Source: JANRIG01 sp033765235
GTDB lineage: Bacteria > Bacteroidota > Bacteroidia > Cytophagales > UBA9547
Assembly: GCA_033765235.1 (NCBI GenBank)
Contig: JANRIG010000011.1
Location: forward strand, 1 to 64,000
DNA length: 64,000 nucleotides
Direction: 5' to 3'
Shown: positions 36,458-45,132 of the stretch, one piece after another
Numbering within the stretch: the first letter of the stretch is position 1
Layout of the letters: the number at the start of each line of letters is the position of its first letter
Position numbers and translations under genes: made by a program
The notes under the pieces: model-generated
Databases searched by the model: none
What the model saw: only the letters and a program-made list of their open reading frames with translations
Told to the model about the DNA's origin: nothing

Positions 36458-38437
36458 ATGGCAGAACTCAATAGCAAAATACCCGCAGGTGCACTTGCAG
36501 ATAAGTGGAAAAATCATAAATTCAGCATCAAACTTGTAAACCCTGCCAATAAGCGCAAATATGATGTGATAGTGGTAGGCACAGGATTAGCTGGAGCATC
36601 TGCAGCTGCATCATTGGCAGAACTTGGATATAATGTGAAAACATTTTGCTTTCAAGACAGCCCTCGCAGAGCACACTCCATAGCTGCACAGGGCGGTATA
36701 AATGCTGCCAAAAACTATCGCAATGATGGTGACAGTGTATACCGCTTATTTTACGATACACTCAAAGGAGGCGACTACAGAGCGCGTGAAGCCAATGTAC
36801 ATCGCCTTGCCGAGGTGTCTGTCAACATCATAGACCAATGTGTGGCACAAGGAGTACCTTTTGCCAGAGAATATGGTGGCTTGCTCGACAATCGCTCATT
36901 TGGAGGGGCACAAGTATCACGCACATTTTATGCCAAAGGACAAACGGGTCAGCAGTTGCTGCTCGGTGCCTACAGTGCCATGAATAAAATGATAAATACA
37001 GGGCAAATAAAATCTTACACACGCCATGAAGTGATGGACATAGTGCAGATAGACGGACATGCACGAGGTATTATAGCACGTGACCTGGAAACCGGCGAGC
37101 TGGAAAGACATAGTGCACATGCGGTATTGCTATGCACAGGTGGTTATGGCAATGTATTTTACCTCACTACCTATGCACGAGGCTCTAATACATCTGCAAT
37201 ATGGAAAGCCCACAAAAAAGGTGCCTGTTTTGGCAACCCTTGCTATACACAGATACACCCAACTTGCATACCCGTATCGGGCGATCATCAGTCTAAACTC
37301 ACCCTCATGTCTGAGTCATTGCGCAACGACGGCAGAATATGGGTGCCCAAAAAAGAAGGCGACAACCGTGCAGCCAATGACATACCCGATGAAGATAGAG
37401 ATTATTATTTAGAGCGCAGATACCCTGCATTTGGCAACTTAGTACCACGCGACATAGCATCGCGCGCTGCTAAAGAACGCTGCGATGCAGGCTACGGTGT
37501 AGGCACATCAAAATTGGCAGTTTATCTTGATTATGCCTCAGCCATAGAGCGTTATGGCAAGGTACAAGCATCAGCACTCGGCATTGCCAACCCTGACAAC
37601 AGCAAAATTACAGAACTTGGAACAAAGGTAGTGGAAGAAAAATATGGCAACCTCTTTGACATGTATAAGCAAATAACCGGCGAAAATCCGTACAAAGTGC
37701 CTATGCGAATATACCCGGCTGTGCATTACACAATGGGTGGCTTGTGGGTAGACTACAACCTTATGACATCCATACCTGGATTGTATGCTTGTGGAGAGGC
37801 CAACTTTTCTGACCACGGTGCTAATAGATTAGGGGCATCCGCTCTCATGCAAGGCTTGGCAGATGGGTACTTTGTAATACCTTATACATTGGGCGATTAC
37901 TTAGCAGGCATAGAGCGCAAACCTATATCTACAGCTACTCCTGAATTTGACAAAGCAGAAAAAGAGGTGAATGACCAAATAGATAGACTACTCTCTATCA
38001 AAGGCAAAAACACTGTGCACGAGATACAGCGTGAGTTAGGTCTCATCATGTGGAACCACTGTGGCATGGGGCGCAATGAAGAAGGTCTCAAAAAAGGCAT
38101 AGAAAAAATACAAGCACTTCGTGAAGAGTTTTGGCGCAATGTAAATATACCGGGCACCAAAAATGAATTTAACCAAGTATTAGAACGAGCAGGTCAGGTG
38201 GCAGATTTTTTGGAGCTTGGCGAACTAATGATGCACGATGCTCTAAACCGCAATGAATCTTGTGGCGGTCATTTCAGAGAAGAATATCAAACGCCTGACG
38301 GAGAGGCACTTAGAGATGACGCCAACTATATGCATGTGGCTGCATGGGAATATACAGGCGATGTAAAAAATCCTATATTGAACAAAGAAGCTCTAAACTA
38401 TGAATTTGTGAAACCCAGTCAAAGGTCATACAAGTAG
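36458..38437 (+). CDS. sdhA: Succinate dehydrogenase/fumarate reductase flavoprotein subunit
   Basis: Oxidises succinate to fumarate (or the reverse) and passes electrons to SdhB. The 659-aa protein has the dinucleotide fold VVGTGLAGASAAASLAELGY (40-59), RRAHSIAAQGGINAAKNY, whose His is the covalent FAD attachment site, and the active-site segments GGYGNVFYLTT and HYTMGGLWVDY. It is the long form typical of B-type enzymes. It is full-length and co-transcribed with sdhC and sdhB. Confidence 0.97.
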   Translation: MAELNSKIPAGALADKWKNHKFSIKLVNPANKRKYDVIVVGTGLAGASAAASLAELGYNVKTFCFQDSPRRAHSIAAQGGINAAKNYRNDGDSVYRLFYDTLKGGDYRAREANVHRLAEVSVNIIDQCVAQGVPFAREYGGLLDNRSFGGAQVSRTFYAKGQTGQQLLLGAYSAMNKMINTGQIKSYTRHEVMDIVQIDGHARGIIARDLETGELERHSAHAVLLCTGGYGNVFYLTTYARGSNTSAIWKAHKKGACFGNPCYTQIHPTCIPVSGDHQSKLTLMSESLRNDGRIWVPKKEGDNRAANDIPDEDRDYYLERRYPAFGNLVPRDIASRAAKERCDAGYGVGTSKLAVYLDYASAIERYGKVQASALGIANPDNSKITELGTKVVEEKYGNLFDMYKQITGENPYKVPMRIYPAVHYTMGGLWVDYNLMTSIPGLYACGEANFSDHGANRLGASALMQGLADGYFVIPYTLGDYLAGIERKPISTATPEFDKAEKEVNDQIDRLLSIKGKNTVHEIQRELGLIMWNHCGMGRNEEGLKKGIEKIQALREEFWRNVNIPGTKNEFNQVLERAGQVADFLELGELMMHDALNRNESCGGHFREEYQTPDGEALRDDANYMHVAAWEYTGDVKNPILNKEALNYEFVKPSQRSYK

Positions 38438-38467
38438 AATATTAGAAAATAATAAAACAGCTAAGAA

Positions 38468-39235
38468 ATGAGTGAAGCAAAAAATATGAAATTGACTTTA
38501 AAAGTTTGGCGACAAAAAAGTAGAAACGATAAGGGAGGTTTTGAAACCTATGTATTAGACAATATCATTGAAGACATGTCGTTTTTGGAAATGATGGATG
38601 TGCTCAACGAACAACTCATCAAAGCCGGCAAAGACCCTGTATCATTTGACCATGATTGCAGAGAAGGCATATGCGGTACTTGCAGCATGTATATCAATGG
38701 CAGACCGCATGGTCCTCTTAAGGGAGTGACAACTTGCCAGCTGCATATGCGCACATTCAAAGATGGCGACACTATAATAATAGAGCCATGGAGGGCATTA
38801 GCATTTCCGGTAATTAAAGACCTGGTGACTGACCGCAGCAGCTTTGACAGGATACAGCATAGCGGAGGCTTTGTATATGTAAATACAGGTGCAGCCCCTG
38901 ATGCCAATGCCATACCCATACCTAAAAAAAATGCTGACGATGCTTTTAATGCAGCTGCTTGTATTGGTTGTGGGGCTTGTGTGGCAGCATGCAAAAACAG
39001 CTCTGCCATGCTATTTGTAGCAGCTAAAGTAACCCAATATGCACTATTGCCACAAGGACAGGCTGAGCGTATGCAACGTGTAGAAAAAATGGTAACCCAA
39101 ATGGACAAAGAAGGGTTTGGTGCCTGCACCAACACAGGTGCATGCTCTGCAGAGTGTCCCAAAGAAATATCACTCAGCACAATAGCTTTGCTCAACAGAG
39201 ACTTTATTGCCTCTAAGTTTGTAAGCGAGGGCTAA
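38468..39235 (+). CDS. sdhB: Succinate dehydrogenase/fumarate reductase iron-sulfur subunit
   Basis: Carries electrons from SdhA to the quinone. The 255-aa protein has the [2Fe-2S] ligands in CREGICGTCSMYINGRPHGP with the later TTCQLHM, and two further cysteine sets for the [4Fe-4S] and [3Fe-4S] clusters: CIGCGACVAACKN and CTNTGACSAECPKEI. Last gene of the operon. Confidence 0.97.
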   Translation: MSEAKNMKLTLKVWRQKSRNDKGGFETYVLDNIIEDMSFLEMMDVLNEQLIKAGKDPVSFDHDCREGICGTCSMYINGRPHGPLKGVTTCQLHMRTFKDGDTIIIEPWRALAFPVIKDLVTDRSSFDRIQHSGGFVYVNTGAAPDANAIPIPKKNADDAFNAAACIGCGACVAACKNSSAMLFVAAKVTQYALLPQGQAERMQRVEKMVTQMDKEGFGACTNTGACSAECPKEISLSTIALLNRDFIASKFVSEG

Positions 39236-39280
39236 TATATTGTTTTTACTATTAGTATATTAAATTTTACCGTAAAAATG

Positions 39281-39310
39281 TTTGTATTTCAATATATAAT
39301 TATATTTTTG
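39281..39310 (+). promoter_or_regulatory. Promoter-like site upstream of the 39.3-kb lipoprotein gene
   Basis: TTTG (39281-39284), 18 bases, then TATTTTTG (39303-39310), close to the Bacteroidota consensus. The ATG is 26 bases downstream. Confidence 0.55.
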
Positions 39311-39335
39311 CAACCTAAATAAGTTTATATAAATT

Positions 39336-39908
39336 ATGAAAAAACTTCAATTTTTAATTATCATATCAGCGATATTTGCATTTTCATGCAGCAAAAAAGA
39401 AATCATAGCAGATTTTCTCATCAGTGTAGATGATAAATCAAGTGATTTGAACACAATACCTCAATCATATGTGGTGGGTGATAAATACATCACCATGGAA
39501 AAAGCCACCTCTGCGAAATTGAAACTAATTTTTACCAACAAAAGCCAGTCTGAGTATGCTGTTGTATTTTATGGCGATGCCGGTCATATATATGGCACCA
39601 AAGACCATACTGGGCAAGATATTACTTTTGGACCTAAAAATCATGTGCCTATGCCCGTATTAACCGAATTGACTACTAGCACTATTAGTATTTTAGACCA
39701 TAATTTCACTGCCACTTTATTAGCCACCAATACCAGTGATGCAGGTAAAAATATAGAAACTAAGACCACCAATAAATCATACAAAATAAATTATACATTA
39801 AAATACAATGGCACCAGAGATTTGTCTAAACCTGTGAAAATAGATGGGAAAGAATACACCAAAACAGAACTCTACGAGGTAGATGTAAATAGTATTAGCA
39901 TCAATTAG
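39336..39908 (+). CDS. Putative lipoprotein, unknown function
   Basis: The 190-aa protein has a lipoprotein signal (MKKLQFLIIISAIFAFSC, Cys18) followed by SKKE and then a beta-rich soluble domain of about 165 residues. I recognise no family. An immunoglobulin-like fold is possible from the pattern of alternating strands (SAKLKLIFTNKS, KSYKINYTLKYNG), but that is a guess. It precedes two tiny lipoprotein-like genes on the same strand. Confidence 0.65.
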   Translation: MKKLQFLIIISAIFAFSCSKKEIIADFLISVDDKSSDLNTIPQSYVVGDKYITMEKATSAKLKLIFTNKSQSEYAVVFYGDAGHIYGTKDHTGQDITFGPKNHVPMPVLTELTTSTISILDHNFTATLLATNTSDAGKNIETKTTNKSYKINYTLKYNGTRDLSKPVKIDGKEYTKTELYEVDVNSISIN

Positions 39909-40023
39909 CCCTACATAATAATAAAATATAATATTTGTATTTTTATAAAAATTAATCAGAAAGTTATTGCACTATTTATAAAAAGATGTTAATTAGGGTG
40001 AAATTAGTGTCCTGCAAAAAATA

Positions 40024-40173
40024 GTGATATATAAAACAAAAATTTTGGTATTATTATTATTTTTTCATATTTCGTGCACATATTCGCCTTCGCAAGCGTG
40101 GAAGCCTTTGAAATATCCTAAAAAACAAAATCAGAAATATAAAAATCATAACCCGGATGCTACCAGTTATTGA
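40024..40173 (+). CDS. Tiny lipoprotein-like peptide, unknown function
   Basis: A 49-codon frame starting at GTG encodes MIYKTKILVLLLFFHISC, a plausible lipoprotein signal with Cys18, then a 31-residue tail rich in Lys, Pro, Asn and Tyr. It ends at TGA 40171-40173, 6 bases before the next small gene. The start shares a G with a preceding TAG (TAGTG) that closes a 12-codon frame at 39986. The GTG start and short length make it uncertain, but the signal-peptide pattern with a polar tail is repeated in the next gene. Confidence 0.45.
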   Translation: MIYKTKILVLLLFFHISCTYSPSQAWKPLKYPKKQNQKYKNHNPDATSY

Positions 40174-40179
40174 AATATT

Positions 40180-40317
40180 ATGACAAAAATTAATGTAATA
40201 ATCTTTACCTTAATTATCATATCATGTATGATATGCTGCAAGCCTCACAAGCATGGTAAAGGAGGCACCCAACAACCTAAAAAAGGACCTATGCCCTGTC
40301 CTATAAAGGATTGTTAG
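40180..40317 (+). CDS. Tiny Cys-rich lipoprotein-like peptide, unknown function
   Basis: A 45-codon frame from ATG 40180 to TAG 40315-40317 encodes a hydrophobic signal (MTKINVIIFTLIIISC, with further cysteines at 19 and 20), then KPHKHGKGGTQQPKKGPMPC and PIKDC. The mature part is only about 25-30 residues, strongly basic, with C-terminal cysteines at 40 and 45. It lies 6 bases after the previous gene and 6 bases before cmk, so it may be co-transcribed with both. No family recognised. Confidence 0.5.
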   Translation: MTKINVIIFTLIIISCMICCKPHKHGKGGTQQPKKGPMPCPIKDC

Positions 40318-40323
40318 ATTTAT

Positions 40324-41004
40324 ATGAAAAAAATAAATATAGCTATAGACGGTTATTCATCTTGTGGCAAAAGCACTACTGCCAAAGCCTTGGCACAAAA
40401 ATTGCACTATGCCTACATAGACACCGGTGCCATGTATAGAGCAGTGACATTGTATTTTTTGGAGCACTATATAAGCCTTACAGACCCACTGCACATACAT
40501 CAAGCATTATCAAATATTGAGCTGAGATTTGTACCTAACCTTGACAGAGCAGCATCAGACATATACCTAAATGGTATAAATGTGGAAGAAGAAATACGAA
40601 AAATGTATATTTCTGAAAAAGTGAGTGAGGTGAGTGCCATAGTAGAAGTGAGGCGCAACATGGTAGCCCAGCAGCAAAGAATGGGCAAAAAAAAAGGGGT
40701 AGTAATGGATGGCAGAGATATAGGCACAGTAGTATTCCCTGATGCAGAGCTCAAAATATTCATGGTAGCAGACATATACACCAGGGCAGTGCGAAGGCAG
40801 CAGGAGCTGCTCGAAAAAGGTGATATGATACCCCTTGACCGTATCACAGAAAACTTGACTCACAGAGACTTAATAGATACTACACGTACCGAAGGGCCGC
40901 TGCGCAAAGCCGATGAAGCACTAGAGATAGATACCACATTTATCACCTTTGAAGAGCAGCTCGATATCATATTAGGCTATGCCTTGTCTAAAATATACTT
41001 ATAA
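40324..41004 (+). CDS. cmk: Cytidylate kinase
   Basis: Phosphorylates CMP and dCMP to the diphosphates. The 226-aa protein has the P-loop AIDGYSSCGKSTTAKALAQ, DTGAMYRAVTLYFL, the NMP-binding MDGRDIGTVVFPDAELKIF and the lid region RRQQELLEKG, then DTTRTEGPLRKADEAL. Length is normal. In many bacteria cmk precedes rpsA or a GTPase gene; here it follows the tiny lipoproteins and precedes an ion-channel-like gene. Confidence 0.95.
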   Translation: MKKINIAIDGYSSCGKSTTAKALAQKLHYAYIDTGAMYRAVTLYFLEHYISLTDPLHIHQALSNIELRFVPNLDRAASDIYLNGINVEEEIRKMYISEKVSEVSAIVEVRRNMVAQQQRMGKKKGVVMDGRDIGTVVFPDAELKIFMVADIYTRAVRRQQELLEKGDMIPLDRITENLTHRDLIDTTRTEGPLRKADEALEIDTTFITFEEQLDIILGYALSKIYL

Positions 41005-41063
41005 ATATATTTGGGCAATGAGGATAAGTGACGAATTTATTTCTCAAAATTTATAAAAGTATT

Positions 41064-42062
41064 ATGAGAAAAATAACATTTATATTATACTTTATATTCA
41101 TGTCAGTATATGCACATGCAGACATTCAGAAGTCTGTGACTATGGGCATATACATCACCTCCATACATGATGTGAATATGGAGCAGCACTACTTTGGCAT
41201 AGAGTTTTTGCAATGGTTTGTATACCGCAAAGAATATAAAGACAAATACAACTATGACCCTCTCAAAACGGTAGCTCTCATAGATGTATATAATAATGAA
41301 TATTATGAAACCATTATAAAGACAGACAGCACCCTCAAAAACGATATTTATGTACTCAAAAAAGTATCTGCCAAAATTCGTAATGACTTTGAGGTAAAAG
41401 ACTTTCCTTTTGACAGGCAAGAGCTCAAGCTCAGATTTCAAGATACTGAAAACGACCGCCGAAAACTACAGTTTGTGGTAGATAATCAAGTTTTTTCAAA
41501 ATCTGATATAGACAGTAATATCAAGATAAACGGAATTAGGATAAAATCTACCTTTAGCCTTGAGCATGAGCGATACGGCTACAAAAACAACTTTGGAAAC
41601 CCACGCAACTACAAGCCTGCAGATGACTACGATAGAGTAGTAGCCACTGTGAACATAGAGCGAGAAGTAGGATTTTTGTTTATTAAGCTGTTTTCAGGGC
41701 TTTATGTCAGCTTTTTCATTGCCATTCTTTGCTTGCTTGTAAACCCTAAAGATACCAGCACACGATTTTCGCTCCCTGTGGGTGCGCTCTTTGCAGCAGT
41801 GAGTAATAAGTATTTTGTAGATGACCTGCTGCCCAAGGTAAACTCTATGACACTGGCCGATATGATACACAGCATCACATTTTTATTTATATTTTTTATT
41901 ATTATGATGTCTGTCATCAATATTTACATCATTAGGCATACTGCAGATGCTGAGGGAATGAAAAAAATCAGAAAATTTGACCAACAATCATTTTGGGCTA
42001 CCATTATGATATATTTCATACTTAATGGTGTGCTTGTCATTAAAGCATCAGCACTTATATAA
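41064..42062 (+). CDS. Pentameric ligand-gated ion channel homologue (Cys-loop superfamily)
   Basis: The 332-aa protein has the layout of bacterial channels such as GLIC and ELIC: signal peptide (1-19), an extracellular beta-sandwich (about 25-198) with VTMGIYITSIHDV at its start and the Pro-loop FPFDRQ (114-119) near its middle, then four helices: M1 about 203-226, M2 about 235-256, M3 about 265-290, M4 about 309-330. The M2-M3 loop has LPKVNSMT, comparable with the LP-K-(T)-MT loop of GLIC. It lacks the disulphide cysteines, as prokaryotic members do. Ligand and ion are unknown. The start at 41064 begins the signal peptide; 41028 would add 12 residues. It is convergent with the propeller receptor gene. 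Confidence 0.78.
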   Translation: MRKITFILYFIFMSVYAHADIQKSVTMGIYITSIHDVNMEQHYFGIEFLQWFVYRKEYKDKYNYDPLKTVALIDVYNNEYYETIIKTDSTLKNDIYVLKKVSAKIRNDFEVKDFPFDRQELKLRFQDTENDRRKLQFVVDNQVFSKSDIDSNIKINGIRIKSTFSLEHERYGYKNNFGNPRNYKPADDYDRVVATVNIEREVGFLFIKLFSGLYVSFFIAILCLLVNPKDTSTRFSLPVGALFAAVSNKYFVDDLLPKVNSMTLADMIHSITFLFIFFIIMMSVINIYIIRHTADAEGMKKIRKFDQQSFWATIMIYFILNGVLVIKASALI

Positions 42063-42139
42063 TGTATTATTGGCATTATTATGCATTATAGTATAAAATA
42101 TTATCTCAATAAAAATACCAAAAAATAAGAACACAATAA

Positions 42140-45010
42140 TTATTCCTTATTTGCAGCTCTTTTTTTGAGTGGCAGTTCTATTTTGGTTTGGTTTTGAATG
42201 ATGGCAGACAATACACGCTCAAAGGGTAGTACCAACAAGGCTATGCCTACTTGTATGGCAAAACTTGTGACAGGGCTATCTGTAATCCTAAAATATGAGG
42301 CTATCACGGTATCTGCCAGCTCTATAAGCATGACTATGGTAATGAATGTGAGCACTCTGCTTATCCATGGGTTTCCTATATTAGACCTGTTGAGCACAAA
42401 CGAAACCACCAGCAGTGTGCCAAAAAACAATACTTCAGATAGGTAAAACCACCACTGCTGCCAATAAGGTGGTTCTATTTTAAATTTTATAGGTGCACTC
42501 TCAGTCACTTGTCCAAATACATTGCGTGAGCGCATGACCAACTCATAGCTGCCGCTTGGTATGTAGCTAAAGCTCACATTGTTGTCTGTAGACCATTCTG
42601 ACCATGTGTTCATCAGGTTTTTTACATAATACTGGTATTCTACTGCTTGATTATCAATAAAAACGGGGTTTACGTATGTAAACGTGATATGGCTATGTGT
42701 TTCGTCGAGCAAAAGTTTTTGTGATTCCAAACTTGTACCATCGTTGCCAGTAATATTTTTGAGAAACACCAAAGACTTGTTGGGTATCTTGGCTATGGTA
42801 GCAGGGTCTAATAGAAATATTTCATCATTTTTGGTAATAATCCAGCACTTTTGACCATTGTCTTGCACAATTATGTCTTGAATATTAGAAAACATGTTGA
42901 AGTACGGATAGCAGTGTGTAGGGAGCGGGCAATTGCCAAAACATTGCCAATCATGTTTTTTGTTGACCCATACTGCATTGTGCTGTGAGTGAATGAGTCG
43001 CGAAAAATTACCGGATTTGAAATATTCTATCTCTGATTTTTGGAGCTTTGTGCTGTTTTTGGCGATAGAATAAGCCTTGTTAGAGATAATTACATGAGTT
43101 TGACCTCCAAAATGTACGGTGATAAGGTCGTCTGAAAATGGATTGTACACGGGTATGGTATCTGTCTTGTCATAGTTGCCGGCGTTGTTTGTGAGTTTTA
43201 TCAAAAAGGTGCTGAAACTCACCCAAATATTGTGTTCATTATCTTCAGTAATGGTATTTACAGGCTCGTGATAAGGTCCTAATACCATAGGCTCGCTACC
43301 CCAAGTGAGGGTGTTGGTTTTGGAGAATATTAATAGTTTGTTGTCAGATGTACCTGTGAATATTTTGTGGTATTGGTCACATATATATAAGTGAGTAGTG
43401 GGCTTGTAAGATATTTTTGTATATTTTTTGTCATTTATTTCATATACACCGTCTTGGGTGGCTGCGTACAGTAGCCCGGAGTAGGGAATAAGTTGCCTGC
43501 ATTTAGCATCCATACCTTGTAATTTTTTGTACATGTATTTGATAGATGATATGGCTTGCGTATTAGCACCTTCATTGCTTGCTATTTGTTTTTTGATAGA
43601 GTCTTTTGGTTTTGCAGGAAGTAGGGTTGCAGGGCTGTTGGCAATATTTGTAGATTTTTGCAGAGCAGGTTGCTCTATCTCTTTGTCTTTTCTATTAAAT
43701 ATGCCCAAAAACTTCTTATTTTTCTTTTTATCTACCTTTGTGGTATCAGGGTTGGTTTCAGCAGGTATATTTTCCTTATTATCACTTTTCTTTCTGAAGC
43801 CAAAAAAATTTCTTATTTTCTCAAATTTAGTTTTTTGGTCTCTCACATAAGTGTTGAGCTTGCCTTCTTTTTTCTCTTCATCTTCACCTTGTTTGCGTAG
43901 TTTTTGGCGTGCAATACGGCTTACATCATTATAGTTTATGACTTTGTCCAAATAATATAGCCCTTCGCTGGTGCCTACCCAAAGTTTGCCATTGTGAAAT
44001 GCTACAGTTTCTATATGTCCTTCCAGCCCCGGATATGAGGTGTAGTTTCTGAATGGCAACGTGTAGTCAATTCTCGAAAATCCGTATTCATGTGCTACCC
44101 ACACTCCGCTTTGGTTATCCATGCCTATGGCAAATATTTCATCATCAGGCAGGCCGGAGTAGTAGTTTATGACCGAAATGGTTTTGCCGGTGCGTGGGTT
44201 GAGCAGCAATACGCCGCCTTTGTTTGTACTTATGGCGGCTACGTTGTCAGATACCATAACTCCTCCGTTAATTGCAGCAAAATTAAGGTAGGCTTTGTCT
44301 TCTACAGGTATGTATGTTATGTTGGTGCCTTCAGCACTATAGAGGTTGTTGTTTTGAGTAGCAATGAGGTACATTTTCCCGGATTTGTCGGTGGATGTAA
44401 ATATTATTTTTTCATCATTAATACCTGCAAATGTAGTAGGCAACAATTCATTTTTATCAATAGTATATATCTGATTTTCAATATCTTGAATATATATATT
44501 ATTATTCATCTCAAACACTGCCGAAAAATTGGACACAGAGGTACTTTGTATCTTGCTGATGATTTTATCAGTGGCTATATCATATACATATACATTGCTT
44601 TCGGTCATGAAATATATGGTATTTTGCAATGATGTTATTTGTGATACATTGATAAGGTCAGTCTGTGCATGATAAAGGCTTTTGTATGACAAGGTGCCGT
44701 TTGTGTTTTGTGTGAGCACCCCAAAGTCGTCTAAGCATCCTACATATATATTATCAGTATCTGTATGTTTGTAGAGTGCTATGGAGGTACTGGGCGTGTT
44801 TATTATTTCCCATGTGCGCCCGTCGAAGCGGAGTACTCCACGATTGTTGGCAAAAAACATTTGCCCGCGCGAATCTTGTACTATGGCAAAATTTTCATTC
44901 TCAATTTGCTCGTTTTCAGGCGAGTAGTTAGATATGAAATAGTCTCCTTTTTGGCTGTAAACTGCAAAAGTAATAAGATAACATATAAGGGGAAGTATTT
45001 TTTTCATCAT
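42140..45010 (-). CDS. Periplasmic two-component-regulator propeller/Y_Y_Y receptor without kinase
   Basis: The 956-aa protein has a signal peptide (1-19), a region of beta-propeller repeats (about 30-385 and 505-770; examples ENFAIVQDSRGQMFFANNRG and GKLWVGTSEGLYYLD), a Y_Y_Y-type beta-sandwich (about 780-850, NTWSEWSTDNNVSFSYIPSG) and three membrane helices near the C-terminus. It is built like the sensory half of hybrid histidine kinases or SusR-like sensors but stops after the membrane helices. A lysine- and glutamate-rich insert of about 110 residues (roughly 390-500) interrupts the propeller. It follows, on the same strand, the HAMP-GAF sensor gene. Confidence 0.82.
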   Translation of the reverse strand: MMKKILPLICYLITFAVYSQKGDYFISNYSPENEQIENENFAIVQDSRGQMFFANNRGVLRFDGRTWEIINTPSTSIALYKHTDTDNIYVGCLDDFGVLTQNTNGTLSYKSLYHAQTDLINVSQITSLQNTIYFMTESNVYVYDIATDKIISKIQSTSVSNFSAVFEMNNNIYIQDIENQIYTIDKNELLPTTFAGINDEKIIFTSTDKSGKMYLIATQNNNLYSAEGTNITYIPVEDKAYLNFAAINGGVMVSDNVAAISTNKGGVLLLNPRTGKTISVINYYSGLPDDEIFAIGMDNQSGVWVAHEYGFSRIDYTLPFRNYTSYPGLEGHIETVAFHNGKLWVGTSEGLYYLDKVINYNDVSRIARQKLRKQGEDEEKKEGKLNTYVRDQKTKFEKIRNFFGFRKKSDNKENIPAETNPDTTKVDKKKNKKFLGIFNRKDKEIEQPALQKSTNIANSPATLLPAKPKDSIKKQIASNEGANTQAISSIKYMYKKLQGMDAKCRQLIPYSGLLYAATQDGVYEINDKKYTKISYKPTTHLYICDQYHKIFTGTSDNKLLIFSKTNTLTWGSEPMVLGPYHEPVNTITEDNEHNIWVSFSTFLIKLTNNAGNYDKTDTIPVYNPFSDDLITVHFGGQTHVIISNKAYSIAKNSTKLQKSEIEYFKSGNFSRLIHSQHNAVWVNKKHDWQCFGNCPLPTHCYPYFNMFSNIQDIIVQDNGQKCWIITKNDEIFLLDPATIAKIPNKSLVFLKNITGNDGTSLESQKLLLDETHSHITFTYVNPVFIDNQAVEYQYYVKNLMNTWSEWSTDNNVSFSYIPSGSYELVMRSRNVFGQVTESAPIKFKIEPPYWQQWWFYLSEVLFFGTLLVVSFVLNRSNIGNPWISRVLTFITIVMLIELADTVIASYFRITDSPVTSFAIQVGIALLVLPFERVLSAIIQNQTKIELPLKKRAANKE

Positions 45011-45076
45011 TGCAATAACGGATGTTTTTATAAAACTAAAAAATTATATTTTAGTTAATAAATTGTTAAAATATTG

Positions 45077-45100
45077 TAGCCTAAGATTCAACATAGGCTA
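45077..45100 (-). terminator. Weak hairpin after the HAMP-GAF gene
   Basis: TAGCCTA and TAGGCTA form a 7-bp stem (45094-45100 with 45077-45083) with a 10-base loop, followed on the minus strand by CAATATTTT. The U tract is poor, so this may only be a weak terminator between the two sensor genes. Confidence 0.35.
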
Positions 45101-45132
45101 TACATTTACCTCATCATGGTTATGATTATATA

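Noticed and set aside
38548..39195. A 215-codon minus-strand frame antisense to sdhB
   Set aside because: SdhB is unambiguous on the plus strand with all cluster cysteines; the antisense frame has no signature.
39986..40024. A 12-codon leader frame that overlaps the GTG start of the 49-aa lipoprotein (TAGTG)
   Set aside because: The overlap is suggestive of coupling, but the frame is too short to support on its own.
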